Of a stretch of 64,000 bases of DNA, positions 10,555 to 17,377 are shown one piece after another. Origin of the DNA: JBEEFP01 sp041166085. GTDB lineage: Bacteria; Actinomycetota; Acidimicrobiia; Acidimicrobiales; JAFATL01. The stretch spans positions 62,001-126,000 of the forward strand of contig JBEEFP010000050.1 of assembly GCA_041166085.1 (NCBI GenBank), read 5' to 3'. Position 1 is the stretch's first letter. Every line of letters begins with the position of its first letter. The notes under the pieces are model-generated. The model was not told the origin of the DNA. It worked only from the letters and a program-made list of their open reading frames with translations, and ran no database searches. Position numbers and translations under genes: made by a program.

Positions 10555-11217
10555 GTGGTGCCGCCGACCGAGCCCTCCCCCCGCGCCGGTGTCCCGATCG
10601 TCGTCTACGGCGGCGGCGGGCACGGGATCACCCTCATCGACGCCCTCCGCGTCATCGGCGGCTACGACGTGGCCGGCGTCATCGACGGCGGCCTCGCCCA
10701 GGGGAGCTCTCTGCTCGGCGTGGCCGTGCTGGGCGGCGCCGACGTCCTGACCGAGGTCAGGGCGGGCGGCATCGAACTGGCGGTGAACGCGGTGGGGTCG
10801 CTGCGCGACCTCGCACGGCGAGCCGCCATCTTCGAGGAGCTGACCGATGCAGGCTTCCGGTGCCCGACCGTCACGCATCCATCCGCGGTGCTCGACGCCA
10901 GTGCCGAGGTGGAGGACGGCGTGCACGTGCTGGCCCACGCCTACGTGGGCGCGGCCGCCGCTGTCGGGTTCGGTTGTGTGGTCAACACCGGCGCAGTGGT
11001 GTCCCACGGGTGCCGCATCGGCGCGTGCGCGAACATCTCCCCCGGCGCGCTGCTGGCGGGAGACGTGACCATCGGCGACCACGCCCTGGTCGGCATGGGG
11101 GCCAACATCAACATCGGCCTGGCCATCGGCGCGGGCGCGCGCGTCGGCAATGGCGCAGTGGTCAAGGCCGACGTCCCCGACGGCGGCGTGGTGCGGGCCG
11201 GCGAGGTCTGGGGCTGA
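10555..11217 (+). CDS. PglD/NeuD-like sugar O/N-acyltransferase
   Basis: 220 residues; two adjacent GTG codons (10555, 10558) can start it. The N-terminal Rossmann-like UDP-sugar-binding domain contains YGGGGHG (18-24); the C-terminal left-handed beta-helix has hexapeptide repeats from about residue 105. NTGAVVSHGC (His151) matches the catalytic-base region of PglD/NeuD enzymes, which acetylate a 4-amino sugar nucleotide from acetyl-CoA. It would act after a DegT aminotransferase such as that at 5721. The gene ends in a 340-bp gene-free convergent gap. Confidence 0.87.
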   Translation: MVPPTEPSPRAGVPIVVYGGGGHGITLIDALRVIGGYDVAGVIDGGLAQGSSLLGVAVLGGADVLTEVRAGGIELAVNAVGSLRDLARRAAIFEELTDAGFRCPTVTHPSAVLDASAEVEDGVHVLAHAYVGAAAAVGFGCVVNTGAVVSHGCRIGACANISPGALLAGDVTIGDHALVGMGANINIGLAIGAGARVGNGAVVKADVPDGGVVRAGEVWG

Positions 11218-11316
11218 CTCCTCGAGCCGTACCAGTCGCGCCAGCTCGGCCAAACCCTGCACACAACGAAGGGGCCGCGTCCCGGCTGGCCGCCGCGGCC
11301 CCGTCCGCCATTTGGC

Positions 11317-11374
11317 GCAGAGAACGGGGGGTGATCGCGGGCGAATTGCCAGGTTTCCACCCCCTGTTCTCTGC
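11317..11374. terminator. 17-bp-arm inverted repeat in convergent gap (probable bidirectional terminator)
   Basis: Arms gcagagaacggggggtg (11317-11333) and caccccctgttctctgc (11358-11374) pair with one mismatch around a 24-nt loop. It lies in 11218-11557, a stretch with no credible gene between the convergent acyltransferase and GNAT genes. There is no T-run, as in many actinobacterial terminators. A second inverted repeat follows 20 bp later. Confidence 0.6.
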
Positions 11375-11394
11375 ATGAAACGCGACCGAGCCGC

Positions 11395-11442
11395 GGGTTG
11401 GTGCACTTGGGCGCATTCGCAGACACGCGGGTGCACCAACCC
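11395..11442. terminator. 12-bp perfect inverted repeat in the same convergent gap
   Basis: gggttggtgcac (11395-11406) and gtgcaccaaccc (11431-11442) are perfect complements with a 24-nt loop, the same loop length as the neighbouring 11317-11374 repeat. It is probably the second half of a tandem bidirectional terminator. I see nothing else in 11443-11557. Confidence 0.55.
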
Positions 11443-11557
11443 AACGGGGAGCGCGCGACGCGACGTTCGACAGCGCAGCGCCTTCTTGTGAGCGGGGTTG
11501 GGCGCCTCCCGGCACCTCGATGTGAGCGTCGGGACCTACGGAAGCGACAGGGGAGCC

Positions 11558-12550
11558 CTAGAAGAGCTCGATGTCGCCGAGAGCGAGGGCCCATCGGGCC
11601 GGCGGCTCGGACCTGGTGAGGTGGCGAAAGACGAAGGTGGGGCCCTGTCCCGGCACCGGCAGCCAGCCGGCGCGGGGACCGTTGCCCGCTAGCCGCACCG
11701 CGTAGTCCGCACCGGACGCGCGCACCACGCGTCGCAACATGGCGTGGGGACGCGCCGCGGCCCCGGGCACCAAGAGGTCGCACACCGTCGCCTCGACGGC
11801 GCGACCGCGACGACGGAGGCGGTACACGACGAGCCCGTCCTCGATCCGGCCGCCCGCGAGGGCGACGCGGTAGTGGAGCGGTCCGAACCCGTAGCGCCAG
11901 CGGAGGAAGTCCGGGGTGCGATGGGTGCTGGCCCCGTCGGCGGCCGCGACCGAGCCCAACAGCCGCGCCACCGCGCCGGTGTCGGCGAAGACGTCGGCAG
12001 CCGCCTCGCCGGTCGTCGTGGGGATCGACATCTTCTCGGCCGGCACCGCCGCCCCCGCCAGCTTGGGAAGGGCCAACAGGCCGCGGGGTCGGGCCCACAG
12101 CGGCAGGCGCGCCACCACCTGCCATCCCATCTTGAGATAGCCGGGCCGGCTCTTCTCGTTCGGCGTGTTGAAGACGAACGCCACCCCCTCCGCCTCCATG
12201 GCATCGAGCGCGTGCAGCGTCAGCTTGGAGAAGATGCCCCGGCCCTGGAAGTCAGGGTGGGTCGCGGTGTCCACCGCGCGCACCGCGGGCATGGTCACGC
12301 CGTCGACGTCCCACTCCCATCGCAAGAAGGTGCGGAACCCGGCCAGGCGACCGTCGGCCTCGGCCACCCACGCCGCCGATCGACCGAAGGCGTTCTCCTG
12401 GTGCTTCCACCGGAAGAAGTCGCGCGTCAGGTCGTCGGGCACCCACCCCATCGACGCCTGGAGCAGCTCCAGCACCGCGGCCTCGTCGGCCACCGCGTCG
12501 AACGGCCGGATGACGAGATCGGTGGCAGGCCCGGATGCACCGGGCGTCAC
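11558..12550 (-). CDS. GNAT-family N-acetyltransferase
   Basis: 330 residues. The start is GTG 12550, which overlaps the TGA of the upstream arsC fusion (GTGA), so translation is coupled. The N-terminal half shows a GNAT core: LVIRPFDAVADEAAVLELL, then AVDTATHPDFQGRGIFSKLTLHAL with the acetyl-CoA-binding Q-G-R-G-I (Q/R-x-x-G-x-G/A position), and FNTPNEKSRPGYLKMGW. The second half is longer than usual and has a lipid/glycan-GNAT feel, but I cannot assign a substrate. Its place at the end of the ars operon may reflect co-transcription only. Confidence 0.82.
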   Translation of the reverse strand: MTPGASGPATDLVIRPFDAVADEAAVLELLQASMGWVPDDLTRDFFRWKHQENAFGRSAAWVAEADGRLAGFRTFLRWEWDVDGVTMPAVRAVDTATHPDFQGRGIFSKLTLHALDAMEAEGVAFVFNTPNEKSRPGYLKMGWQVVARLPLWARPRGLLALPKLAGAAVPAEKMSIPTTTGEAAADVFADTGAVARLLGSVAAADGASTHRTPDFLRWRYGFGPLHYRVALAGGRIEDGLVVYRLRRRGRAVEATVCDLLVPGAAARPHAMLRRVVRASGADYAVRLAGNGPRAGWLPVPGQGPTFVFRHLTRSEPPARWALALGDIELF

Positions 12551-13221
12551 TGCCGGTAGTGCTCGACCGTGTCGATGTCGCGCGCGTGCGCCTCTTCGGG
12601 ATCCTGACCGGTGTGGCGCTTGGCCCGACGTTGCCGGAGCAGGTCCCAGCACTGGTCGAGACCCTCCTCGAGGTGGCGCAGGCGGGCCTCCTCGTCCTCC
12701 TTGAGCCCGGCGGCACCACGCGTGCGCAGCTCGTGCTCTTCGTCGACGAGCTTGTTGATGCGCTCGAGGATGTCCTGGTCGTCCATGCCCCCGACGCTAC
12801 CCACGTCCGGCGCCCTACGGCACGGGTTCACCAGCAGCTCCCTGAGGAGTGCCCGAACCCGCTTGTCGATCTCCTCGACGATCGGTCGCACCTCTTCGAC
12901 CGACTTCCCAGCCGGATCGTCGAGCTCCCAATCGAGGTAGCGCTTCCCGGGGTAGAAGGGACAGGCGTCGCCGCATCCCATGGTCACGATCACGTCAGCG
13001 TCGCGAGCGGCGATGTCGGTCAGCGGTTTGGGGAAGTGCCGATCGGGGTCGAGGCCGCGCTCCCGGAGCACCGCCGCCACCGAGGGGTTGACCTCCGAAC
13101 CGGGAGCGGAGCCCGCCGAGCGGACCTCGACCCGACCACGGCCGAGGTGCTCGGTGAGGACCGCGGCGGCGATCGAGCGGCCCGCGTTGTGCACGCATAC
13201 GTACAGGATCTGCGGCGTCAC
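12547..13221 (-). CDS. arsC: arsenate reductase (LMW-PTP fold, thioredoxin-coupled type) fused to DUF2630
   Basis: 224 residues. The N-terminal ~135 residues are an ArsC of the low-molecular-weight phosphatase fold: P-loop CVHNAGRS (9-16) and the redox cysteines in MGCGDACPFYPG (Cys83, Cys87), which reduce As(V) to As(III). From Met146 (codon at 12784-12786) the frame continues as MDDQDILERINKLVDEEH, a complete DUF2630 domain ending DTVEHYRQ; this helical domain is normally a free-standing protein of about 80 residues. There is no stop between the parts, so it is either a real fusion or two overlapping products with an internal ATG start. The start overlaps the aquaporin stop (ATGA). Confidence 0.88.
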   Translation of the reverse strand: MTPQILYVCVHNAGRSIAAAVLTEHLGRGRVEVRSAGSAPGSEVNPSVAAVLRERGLDPDRHFPKPLTDIAARDADVIVTMGCGDACPFYPGKRYLDWELDDPAGKSVEEVRPIVEEIDKRVRALLRELLVNPCRRAPDVGSVGGMDDQDILERINKLVDEEHELRTRGAAGLKEDEEARLRHLEEGLDQCWDLLRQRRAKRHTGQDPEEAHARDIDTVEHYRQ

Positions 13222-13937
13222 GGCTCGCCGTCCCGGGTCCCGTGCGGCACCACGACGTCGTCCGCGACGCTCGCCACGTCCGGGTAGAGGTAGCGGACGA
13301 GCACCAACGCCACCCCGCCGCCCACCAACTGCGCGACGACGAACGCGGGCACCGACGAGGGTTCGATACCGGCGAAGGTGTCGCTGAAGGCCCGGCCCAC
13401 GGTGACCGCCGGGTTGGCGAAGCTCGTCGAGGACGTGAACCAGTAGGCGCTACCGATGTACGCCGCCACCGCGAACGGAGCGGCGGACGCGCGGCCCGAG
13501 CGCACCACGCCGAAGACGACGAGGACCAGGCCGGCTGTCGCAACCACCTCGGCCAGCCAGAACCCGCCCCCCGAGCGCGCCCTCATCGACCAGTCGACCG
13601 CCCGCACGTCGAACATGAGGTTGGCGAGGACACAACCTGCGATTGCCCCCGTGAGCTGCGCGGCCACGTACGCACCGATGTCGCGCAACGACAACCCGCC
13701 GAACGCCGCGTCCACCAGCGAGATCACCGGATTCAGGTGGGCGCCGGACACCGGCCCAACCGCCAGGATGATCGCGACCAGTCCGCCCGCGGTGGCTGCC
13801 GCGTTCTCGAGCAACTGCAGCCCGGTGTCGGCCGGCGACATCCGCTGGGCCGCGATGCCCGAGCCGACGACAACGGTGACGAGCAGACCGGTGCCGACGA
13901 ACTCCGCGAGGGCGCGGCGGCCGCGGCCGCCGTCCAT
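13218..13937 (-). CDS. aquaporin-family channel in ars operon (AqpS-like)
   Basis: 239 residues and six hydrophobic helices. The two pore motifs are visible: HLNPV (Asn69-Pro70-Val71, a variant of NPA) and FANPA (175-177). In Sinorhizobium-type ars operons (arsR-aqpS-arsC) such a channel lets arsenite made by ArsC leave the cell down its gradient, replacing an ArsB/Acr3 pump; the same gene order here supports this role. It starts 16 bp after arsR and its stop overlaps the arsC start. The NPV variant may alter selectivity. Confidence 0.88.
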   Translation of the reverse strand: MDGGRGRRALAEFVGTGLLVTVVVGSGIAAQRMSPADTGLQLLENAAATAGGLVAIILAVGPVSGAHLNPVISLVDAAFGGLSLRDIGAYVAAQLTGAIAGCVLANLMFDVRAVDWSMRARSGGGFWLAEVVATAGLVLVVFGVVRSGRASAAPFAVAAYIGSAYWFTSSTSFANPAVTVGRAFSDTFAGIEPSSVPAFVVAQLVGGGVALVLVRYLYPDVASVADDVVVPHGTRDGEP

Positions 13938-13953
13938 CAGAAGGCGACCACGT

Positions 13954-14295
13954 TCACGCGCGCACGGGCACTGCCAGCGCGTCGCGCAGCACCGCGAGCC
14001 GCTCGGGTACGACGCGGTACCACGCCCACTTCCCCCGCTTCTCGCGGGTGATGAGGCCGGCCTCGGTGAGGGTGGACAGGTGATGGGAGACCGTGGGCTG
14101 GCTCTTGCTCACGGGTTCCACCAGATCGCAGGCACACGCCTCGCCGTTCGCTCCGGCGGCGATGAGCGACAGGAGCCGGAGCCGCACCGGGTCGGCCAGC
14201 ACCTTGAACGCTGCGGCGAGCTCGTCGGCCTCGTCGGGGTCGAGGGCACCCTCCAGGACGGGCCCACAGCACGGTGCGATCGTCTTGATGTCCAT
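13954..14295 (-). CDS. arsR: ArsR-family metalloregulator
   Basis: 113 residues from ATG 14295, preceded by a GGAG-like site; a longer frame would run across the divergent promoter. It has winged helix-turn-helix features: AFKVLADPVRLRLLSLI, SQPTVSHHLSTLTEAGLI and the wing KRGKWAWYRV. Metal-ligand candidates are the paired cysteines in APCCGP (9-10) and the C-x-C of ACACDL, the usual arsenite site at the start of the recognition region. It should repress this operon and perhaps arsI until As(III) binds. Confidence 0.92.
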   Translation of the reverse strand: MDIKTIAPCCGPVLEGALDPDEADELAAAFKVLADPVRLRLLSLIAAGANGEACACDLVEPVSKSQPTVSHHLSTLTEAGLITREKRGKWAWYRVVPERLAVLRDALAVPVRA

Positions 14296-14335
14296 CTCCG
14301 GCCTCCCGACCACGGGTCCTGCGCTGGCGAACATA

Positions 14336-14364
14336 TTGACAGCGGTCTATGTTCCTCGTAGTGT
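14336..14364 (+). promoter_or_regulatory. sigma-70-type promoter for arsI
   Basis: TTGACA (14336-14341), 17-bp spacer, TAGTGT (14359-14364). Spacing and the -35 box are consensus. The transcription start would fall near 14371, about 43 bp before the arsI GTG. Confidence 0.65.
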
Positions 14365-14384
14365 CGCATAGACAGTGGTCGATG
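14338..14384. promoter_or_regulatory. direct-repeat operator in the arsR-arsI control region
   Basis: gacagcggtctatg (14338-14351) recurs as gacagtggtcgatg (14371-14384), two mismatches in 14, start-to-start distance 33 bp (about three helical turns). gtctatg/catagac (14345-14351, 14367-14373) also form an inverted pair across the -10 box. The arrangement brackets the arsI promoter and is the best candidate for the ArsR binding site(s). Confidence 0.5.
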
Positions 14385-14413
14385 TGACCGTACCTCGTCC
14401 GGGAGGAACCCTC

Positions 14414-14887
14414 GTGTCTCGTGTCCAGCTCGCCCTCAACGTGTCCGACATCGAGACCGCGGTCGACTTCTACTCGAAGCTCTTCAAGGCCGAGCCCGCC
14501 AAGCGAAAGCCCGGATACGCCAACTTCGCCATCGACGAGCCCGCCCTCAAGCTGGTGCTGATCGAGAACCCGGGCGCCGAGGGCCGCCTCAACCACCTCG
14601 GCGTGGAGGTCACCTCCGCCGACGACGTCGGCGCGGCGCAGCGCCGGCTGGCGGGCGAGGGAGTGGCCACGGCGACCGAGGACAACGTCACGTGTTGCTA
14701 CGCGGTCCAGGACAAGGTGTGGGTCGACGATCCTGACGGCGCACCGTGGGAGATCTACACGGTGCTCGCCGACGCCGACACGCCCAACGGTGAGCTCGGC
14801 GCGGTCGACGCGTGCGGCGCGGGTGCGTGCGCCACCGAGCCCCTCCCCGCCGACGCAGGCACGGCGACAGTGAAGGGATGCTGCTGA
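14414..14887 (+). CDS. arsI: ArsI/CadI-family vicinal-oxygen-chelate metalloenzyme
   Basis: 157 residues from GTG 14414, with a GGGAGGA site just upstream. The glyoxalase/bleomycin-resistance fold begins SRVQLALNVSDIETAVDFYSK. Metal ligands typical of ArsI/CadI are in place (Gln5, His61 in LNHLGVEV, Glu113 in APWEIYTVL), and the vicinal arsenic-binding cysteines are Cys94-Cys95 in NVTCCYAVQDK. ArsI cleaves the C-As bond of trivalent organoarsenicals such as MAs(III). The tail carries five more cysteines (DACGAGACATE and a terminal GCC), which could hand on arsenite. It is transcribed divergently from arsR. Confidence 0.9.
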   Translation: MSRVQLALNVSDIETAVDFYSKLFKAEPAKRKPGYANFAIDEPALKLVLIENPGAEGRLNHLGVEVTSADDVGAAQRRLAGEGVATATEDNVTCCYAVQDKVWVDDPDGAPWEIYTVLADADTPNGELGAVDACGAGACATEPLPADAGTATVKGCC

Positions 14888-14926
14888 TGTCGTGGCGTCC
14901 CCCCGCTGATCCGACCGCGCCGTCCG

Positions 14927-15043
14927 TCAGCTGCGGCCGCGGTGGAACAACAGCGTGAGGACGACGACGAGGATGGGCCCGACCAGGGCGATCGTCGGCA
15001 TCACCCACGTGGGCGGGTCGATGACGGCGACGAGCTCGATCAC
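14927..15043 (-). CDS. 38-residue membrane miniprotein downstream of Pit
   Basis: GTG start at 15043 overlapping the TGA of the preceding small gene (GTGA). The product is almost one transmembrane helix: VIELVAVIDPPTWVMP, then TIALVGPILVVVLTLLF, ending HRGRS on the positive-inside (cytoplasmic) side. It is last in the order DUF47 - Pit - 61-residue protein - 38-residue protein. Small size means it could be chance, but the exact coupling and the clean helix with a basic end favour a real product. It has no assignable family here. Confidence 0.6.
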   Translation of the reverse strand: MIELVAVIDPPTWVMPTIALVGPILVVVLTLLFHRGRS

Positions 15044-15225
15044 TCGTCGTCCTTGCTGCGGCTCCAGCCGTCGAGAGCGGCGAGCAGCGCGAGGACCACG
15101 TACGTCGCGCCGGTGGTGACGGCGACCCAGCGATGCTCCGGATCGGCAACGGGCGTGAGCGCGAACGCCAGCCCGGCCGCCACCAGGAAGAACACGGCCC
15201 GGCGATCCACGGCCGTCGTCTTCAC
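15040..15225 (-). CDS. 61-residue two-helix membrane protein downstream of Pit
   Basis: GTG start at 15225 overlaps the Pit stop (GTGA). It shows two hydrophobic segments, AVFFLVAAGLAFALTPVA and WVAVTTGATYVVLALLAAL, joined by the polar DPEHR turn and ending in a charged tail (DGWSRSKDDE). Overlap with Pit and with the next 38-residue frame implies an operon. It is probably an accessory or regulatory subunit of the phosphate transporter; no homologue is identified from sequence reading alone. Confidence 0.65.
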   Translation of the reverse strand: MKTTAVDRRAVFFLVAAGLAFALTPVADPEHRWVAVTTGATYVVLALLAALDGWSRSKDDE

Positions 15226-16211
15226 CCGAACGCTCGCACGACGTGAGCGGTGAGGAACGCGATCCCGAACGCACCCGGGATGGTCAGCACCCACGCCCAG
15301 ACCACGCGGGCGGCCACGCCCCACCGCACCGCCGAGAGCCGGTGGGTGGCGCCCACCCCGACGATGGCACCGGTGATGGTGTGCGTCGTCGACACAGGGA
15401 TGCCCGCGGCTGACGTGAAGAACAGCGTCGCCGCCGCCGCCGACTCCGCGGCCATGCCGCCCACGGGCTGCAGCCGCGTGATGCGCGATCCCATCGTCTT
15501 CACGATGCGCCAGCCGCCCGTGAGCGTGCCCAGGCCGATGGCGGTGTGCGCCGCCAGCACGACCCACAGAGGCACGTCGGCCTCCTTGGGCAGATGCCCG
15601 GAGGCGATGAGGACGGCGAGGATGATGCCCATGGTCTTCTGAGCGTCGTTGGCACCGTGGCCCAGGCTGAATGCGGCGGCCGAGACGAGCTGACCACGCC
15701 GGAAGCCCACGTTGAGCGCCTCCACCCGCTTCTCGCGGTGGAACAGCCACATGATCAGCACGGTGAGGATGAGGGCGAGGGCGAGCCCGATGAGTGGGGA
15801 CAGGACGATGAAGACGCCGATCTTTCGCAGCCCCGTGCTGACGAGGACGTGGCCGCCCGCGTAGGCGACGGCGGCACCGGAGACGCCGCCGACCAGCGCG
15901 TGGGACGAGCTGGTGGGGAGGCCGAGCCAGAAGGTGAGCAGGTCCCATCCGATGGCGCCGACCAGTCCGGCGAAGACGACGCCGATGGAGAGCACGTCCT
16001 GCAAGACCACGTCCTTGGCGATGGTCGTGGCCACGTGCGTCCCGAAGATGAGGAAGGCGGCGAAGTTGAAGAAGGCGGCCCACGCCACCGCTTGGCGCGG
16101 GCTGAGGACCCGCGTGGACACGACGGTTGCGATCGAGTTGGCTGCGTCGTGGAAGCCGTTGACGAAGTCGAAGGCGAGCGCCACCAGCACGACGATGACC
16201 ACGCCGAGCAT
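15222..16211 (-). CDS. pit: PiT-family inorganic phosphate transporter
   Basis: 329 residues with about ten transmembrane helices in two inverted halves. The PiT signatures occur twice: FDFVNGFHDAANSIATVVS near the N-terminus and LGHGANDAQKTMGIIL in the second half. It imports neutral metal-phosphate by proton symport with lower affinity than Pst; arsenate can enter by the same route, which may matter beside the ars genes. It follows the DUF47 gene by 9 bp and overlaps the 61-residue gene. Confidence 0.93.
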   Translation of the reverse strand: MLGVVIVVLVALAFDFVNGFHDAANSIATVVSTRVLSPRQAVAWAAFFNFAAFLIFGTHVATTIAKDVVLQDVLSIGVVFAGLVGAIGWDLLTFWLGLPTSSSHALVGGVSGAAVAYAGGHVLVSTGLRKIGVFIVLSPLIGLALALILTVLIMWLFHREKRVEALNVGFRRGQLVSAAAFSLGHGANDAQKTMGIILAVLIASGHLPKEADVPLWVVLAAHTAIGLGTLTGGWRIVKTMGSRITRLQPVGGMAAESAAAATLFFTSAAGIPVSTTHTITGAIVGVGATHRLSAVRWGVAARVVWAWVLTIPGAFGIAFLTAHVVRAFG

Positions 16212-16220
16212 GCAGAATCC

Positions 16221-16838
16221 TTACGCGTGCTTGAGCACGATGGACTCGACGACGTCGCCGATGTCCTCGAGGGTGTTCAACGCCGCTTCGAGGGCCTCGA
16301 TGATGTCCTTCCACTTGAGCACATCGAGAGCGTCGTACTCGCCGCTGAACAGGCGCGCCATGGTGCGGCGGTACACGGCGTCGCCTTCGCTCTCCAGGCC
16401 GTCGATCGAATCGAGGTGGGGCTGCACACCCTTCATCTTCTCGAGCCGGCTCATCAGGCCTGAGACCTCCTCCGCCATCTTCACCATGACGTCGGCCTGC
16501 TCCTTGACCTCGGGCAGCAGATCACCAACGCCGGTGAGTTGGAGGAGATAAGAGACGGCGAGCATGTCGTCGACGACGTCGTCGAGCTCCTCGGCCAGGG
16601 CGTGGATGTCCTCGCGGTCGAAGGGCGTGACGAAGGTGGAGCTCAGCCGACGGAGGATCGTCCGGGTGATCTCGTCGCCCCGGCGCTCGCAGTCCACGAC
16701 GCGGCCGTGTTTCGTGTCGATGTCGGTGAAGTCGTCGATCAACTCCCGCAGGCGCTCGGCGCACTCGACCACGTTGTCCGACGATGCTCGGAACAGATCG
16801 AAGAAGCCGTCGTCGGTAGGGACCAACCGGAACCGCAC
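16221..16838 (-). CDS. DUF47/PhoU-like phosphate transport regulator (Pit accessory)
   Basis: 205 residues, all-helical. It starts MRFRLVPTDDGFFDLF, the common opening of DUF47 proteins, and carries PhoU-like E/D-rich metal motifs (CERRGDEIT, AEELDDVVDD, LESEGDAVYRR, EALNTLEDIGD). DUF47 proteins almost always precede a pit gene and tune its activity; here Pit starts 9 bp downstream. Upstream, 16839-16953 holds no gene. Confidence 0.92.
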   Translation of the reverse strand: MRFRLVPTDDGFFDLFRASSDNVVECAERLRELIDDFTDIDTKHGRVVDCERRGDEITRTILRRLSSTFVTPFDREDIHALAEELDDVVDDMLAVSYLLQLTGVGDLLPEVKEQADVMVKMAEEVSGLMSRLEKMKGVQPHLDSIDGLESEGDAVYRRTMARLFSGEYDALDVLKWKDIIEALEAALNTLEDIGDVVESIVLKHA

Positions 16839-16953
16839 GGCGGGAGACTAGGAGCCCGCAGCGGTCTCCGGCGACACAAGATGGTTTGACCCAGGAAATC
16901 CACAGGGTTGTCCCCCTGTCGACCCACAGGCCAGGCGTCGTAGGGTCCCGAGC

Positions 16954-17307
16954 GTGAGTACCGGGGAGGCGGCGGACACGCTCGTCGCGCACATCGAGGC
17001 TGCCCGTGGACGTCTGGGTGCCCTTGCCACCGCCAGGGTGGATCGGGGCTCGGCCGCGTGCGACTTCGGGCGGGCCCTCGGGGTGGACATCGCCGGACTG
17101 GTCGACGACCTCGAGCTGGAGTCGCCTGCGGCGCGAGCGGCGGCGCGGGCGGCGGCCGAGCGCTTCGGCAGCCATGTCCTCGCCGCCACGCTGCTCGAGG
17201 CGAGCGATGCGTCACCCGCCTCGGTCTTCGAGCTGGTCGGCCGGGGCATGACCCGCCTGAGCGCCGACGTGGATCGGCTCGCTCGGGTCGGCCGGCTTCC
17301 CGCCTGA
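16954..17307 (+). CDS. hypothetical helical protein
   Basis: 117 residues from GTG 16954. It is Ala/Arg/Glu-rich and predicted alpha-helical throughout (HIEAARGRLGALATARVDR, ARAAARAAAERF, VFELVGRGMTRLSADVDRL). No family is recognised. It is coding-like because it fills the interval between divergent DUF47 and the Ppx/GppA gene in the same direction as the latter, but the composition could also arise by chance in GC-rich DNA. Confidence 0.5.
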   Translation: MSTGEAADTLVAHIEAARGRLGALATARVDRGSAACDFGRALGVDIAGLVDDLELESPAARAAARAAAERFGSHVLAATLLEASDASPASVFELVGRGMTRLSADVDRLARVGRLPA

Positions 17308-17377
17308 CGCAATCCGTCCCACTCCCGTGCGTCGCAGTGCCACGCGTGTGCGGGGCGGCGCCCGTACGGTGAGCTCC

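Noticed and set aside
11317..11442. Integron attC site
   Set aside because: The arms lack the R'/R'' core (GTTRRRY and RYYYAAC) and there is no integrase or cassette array nearby.
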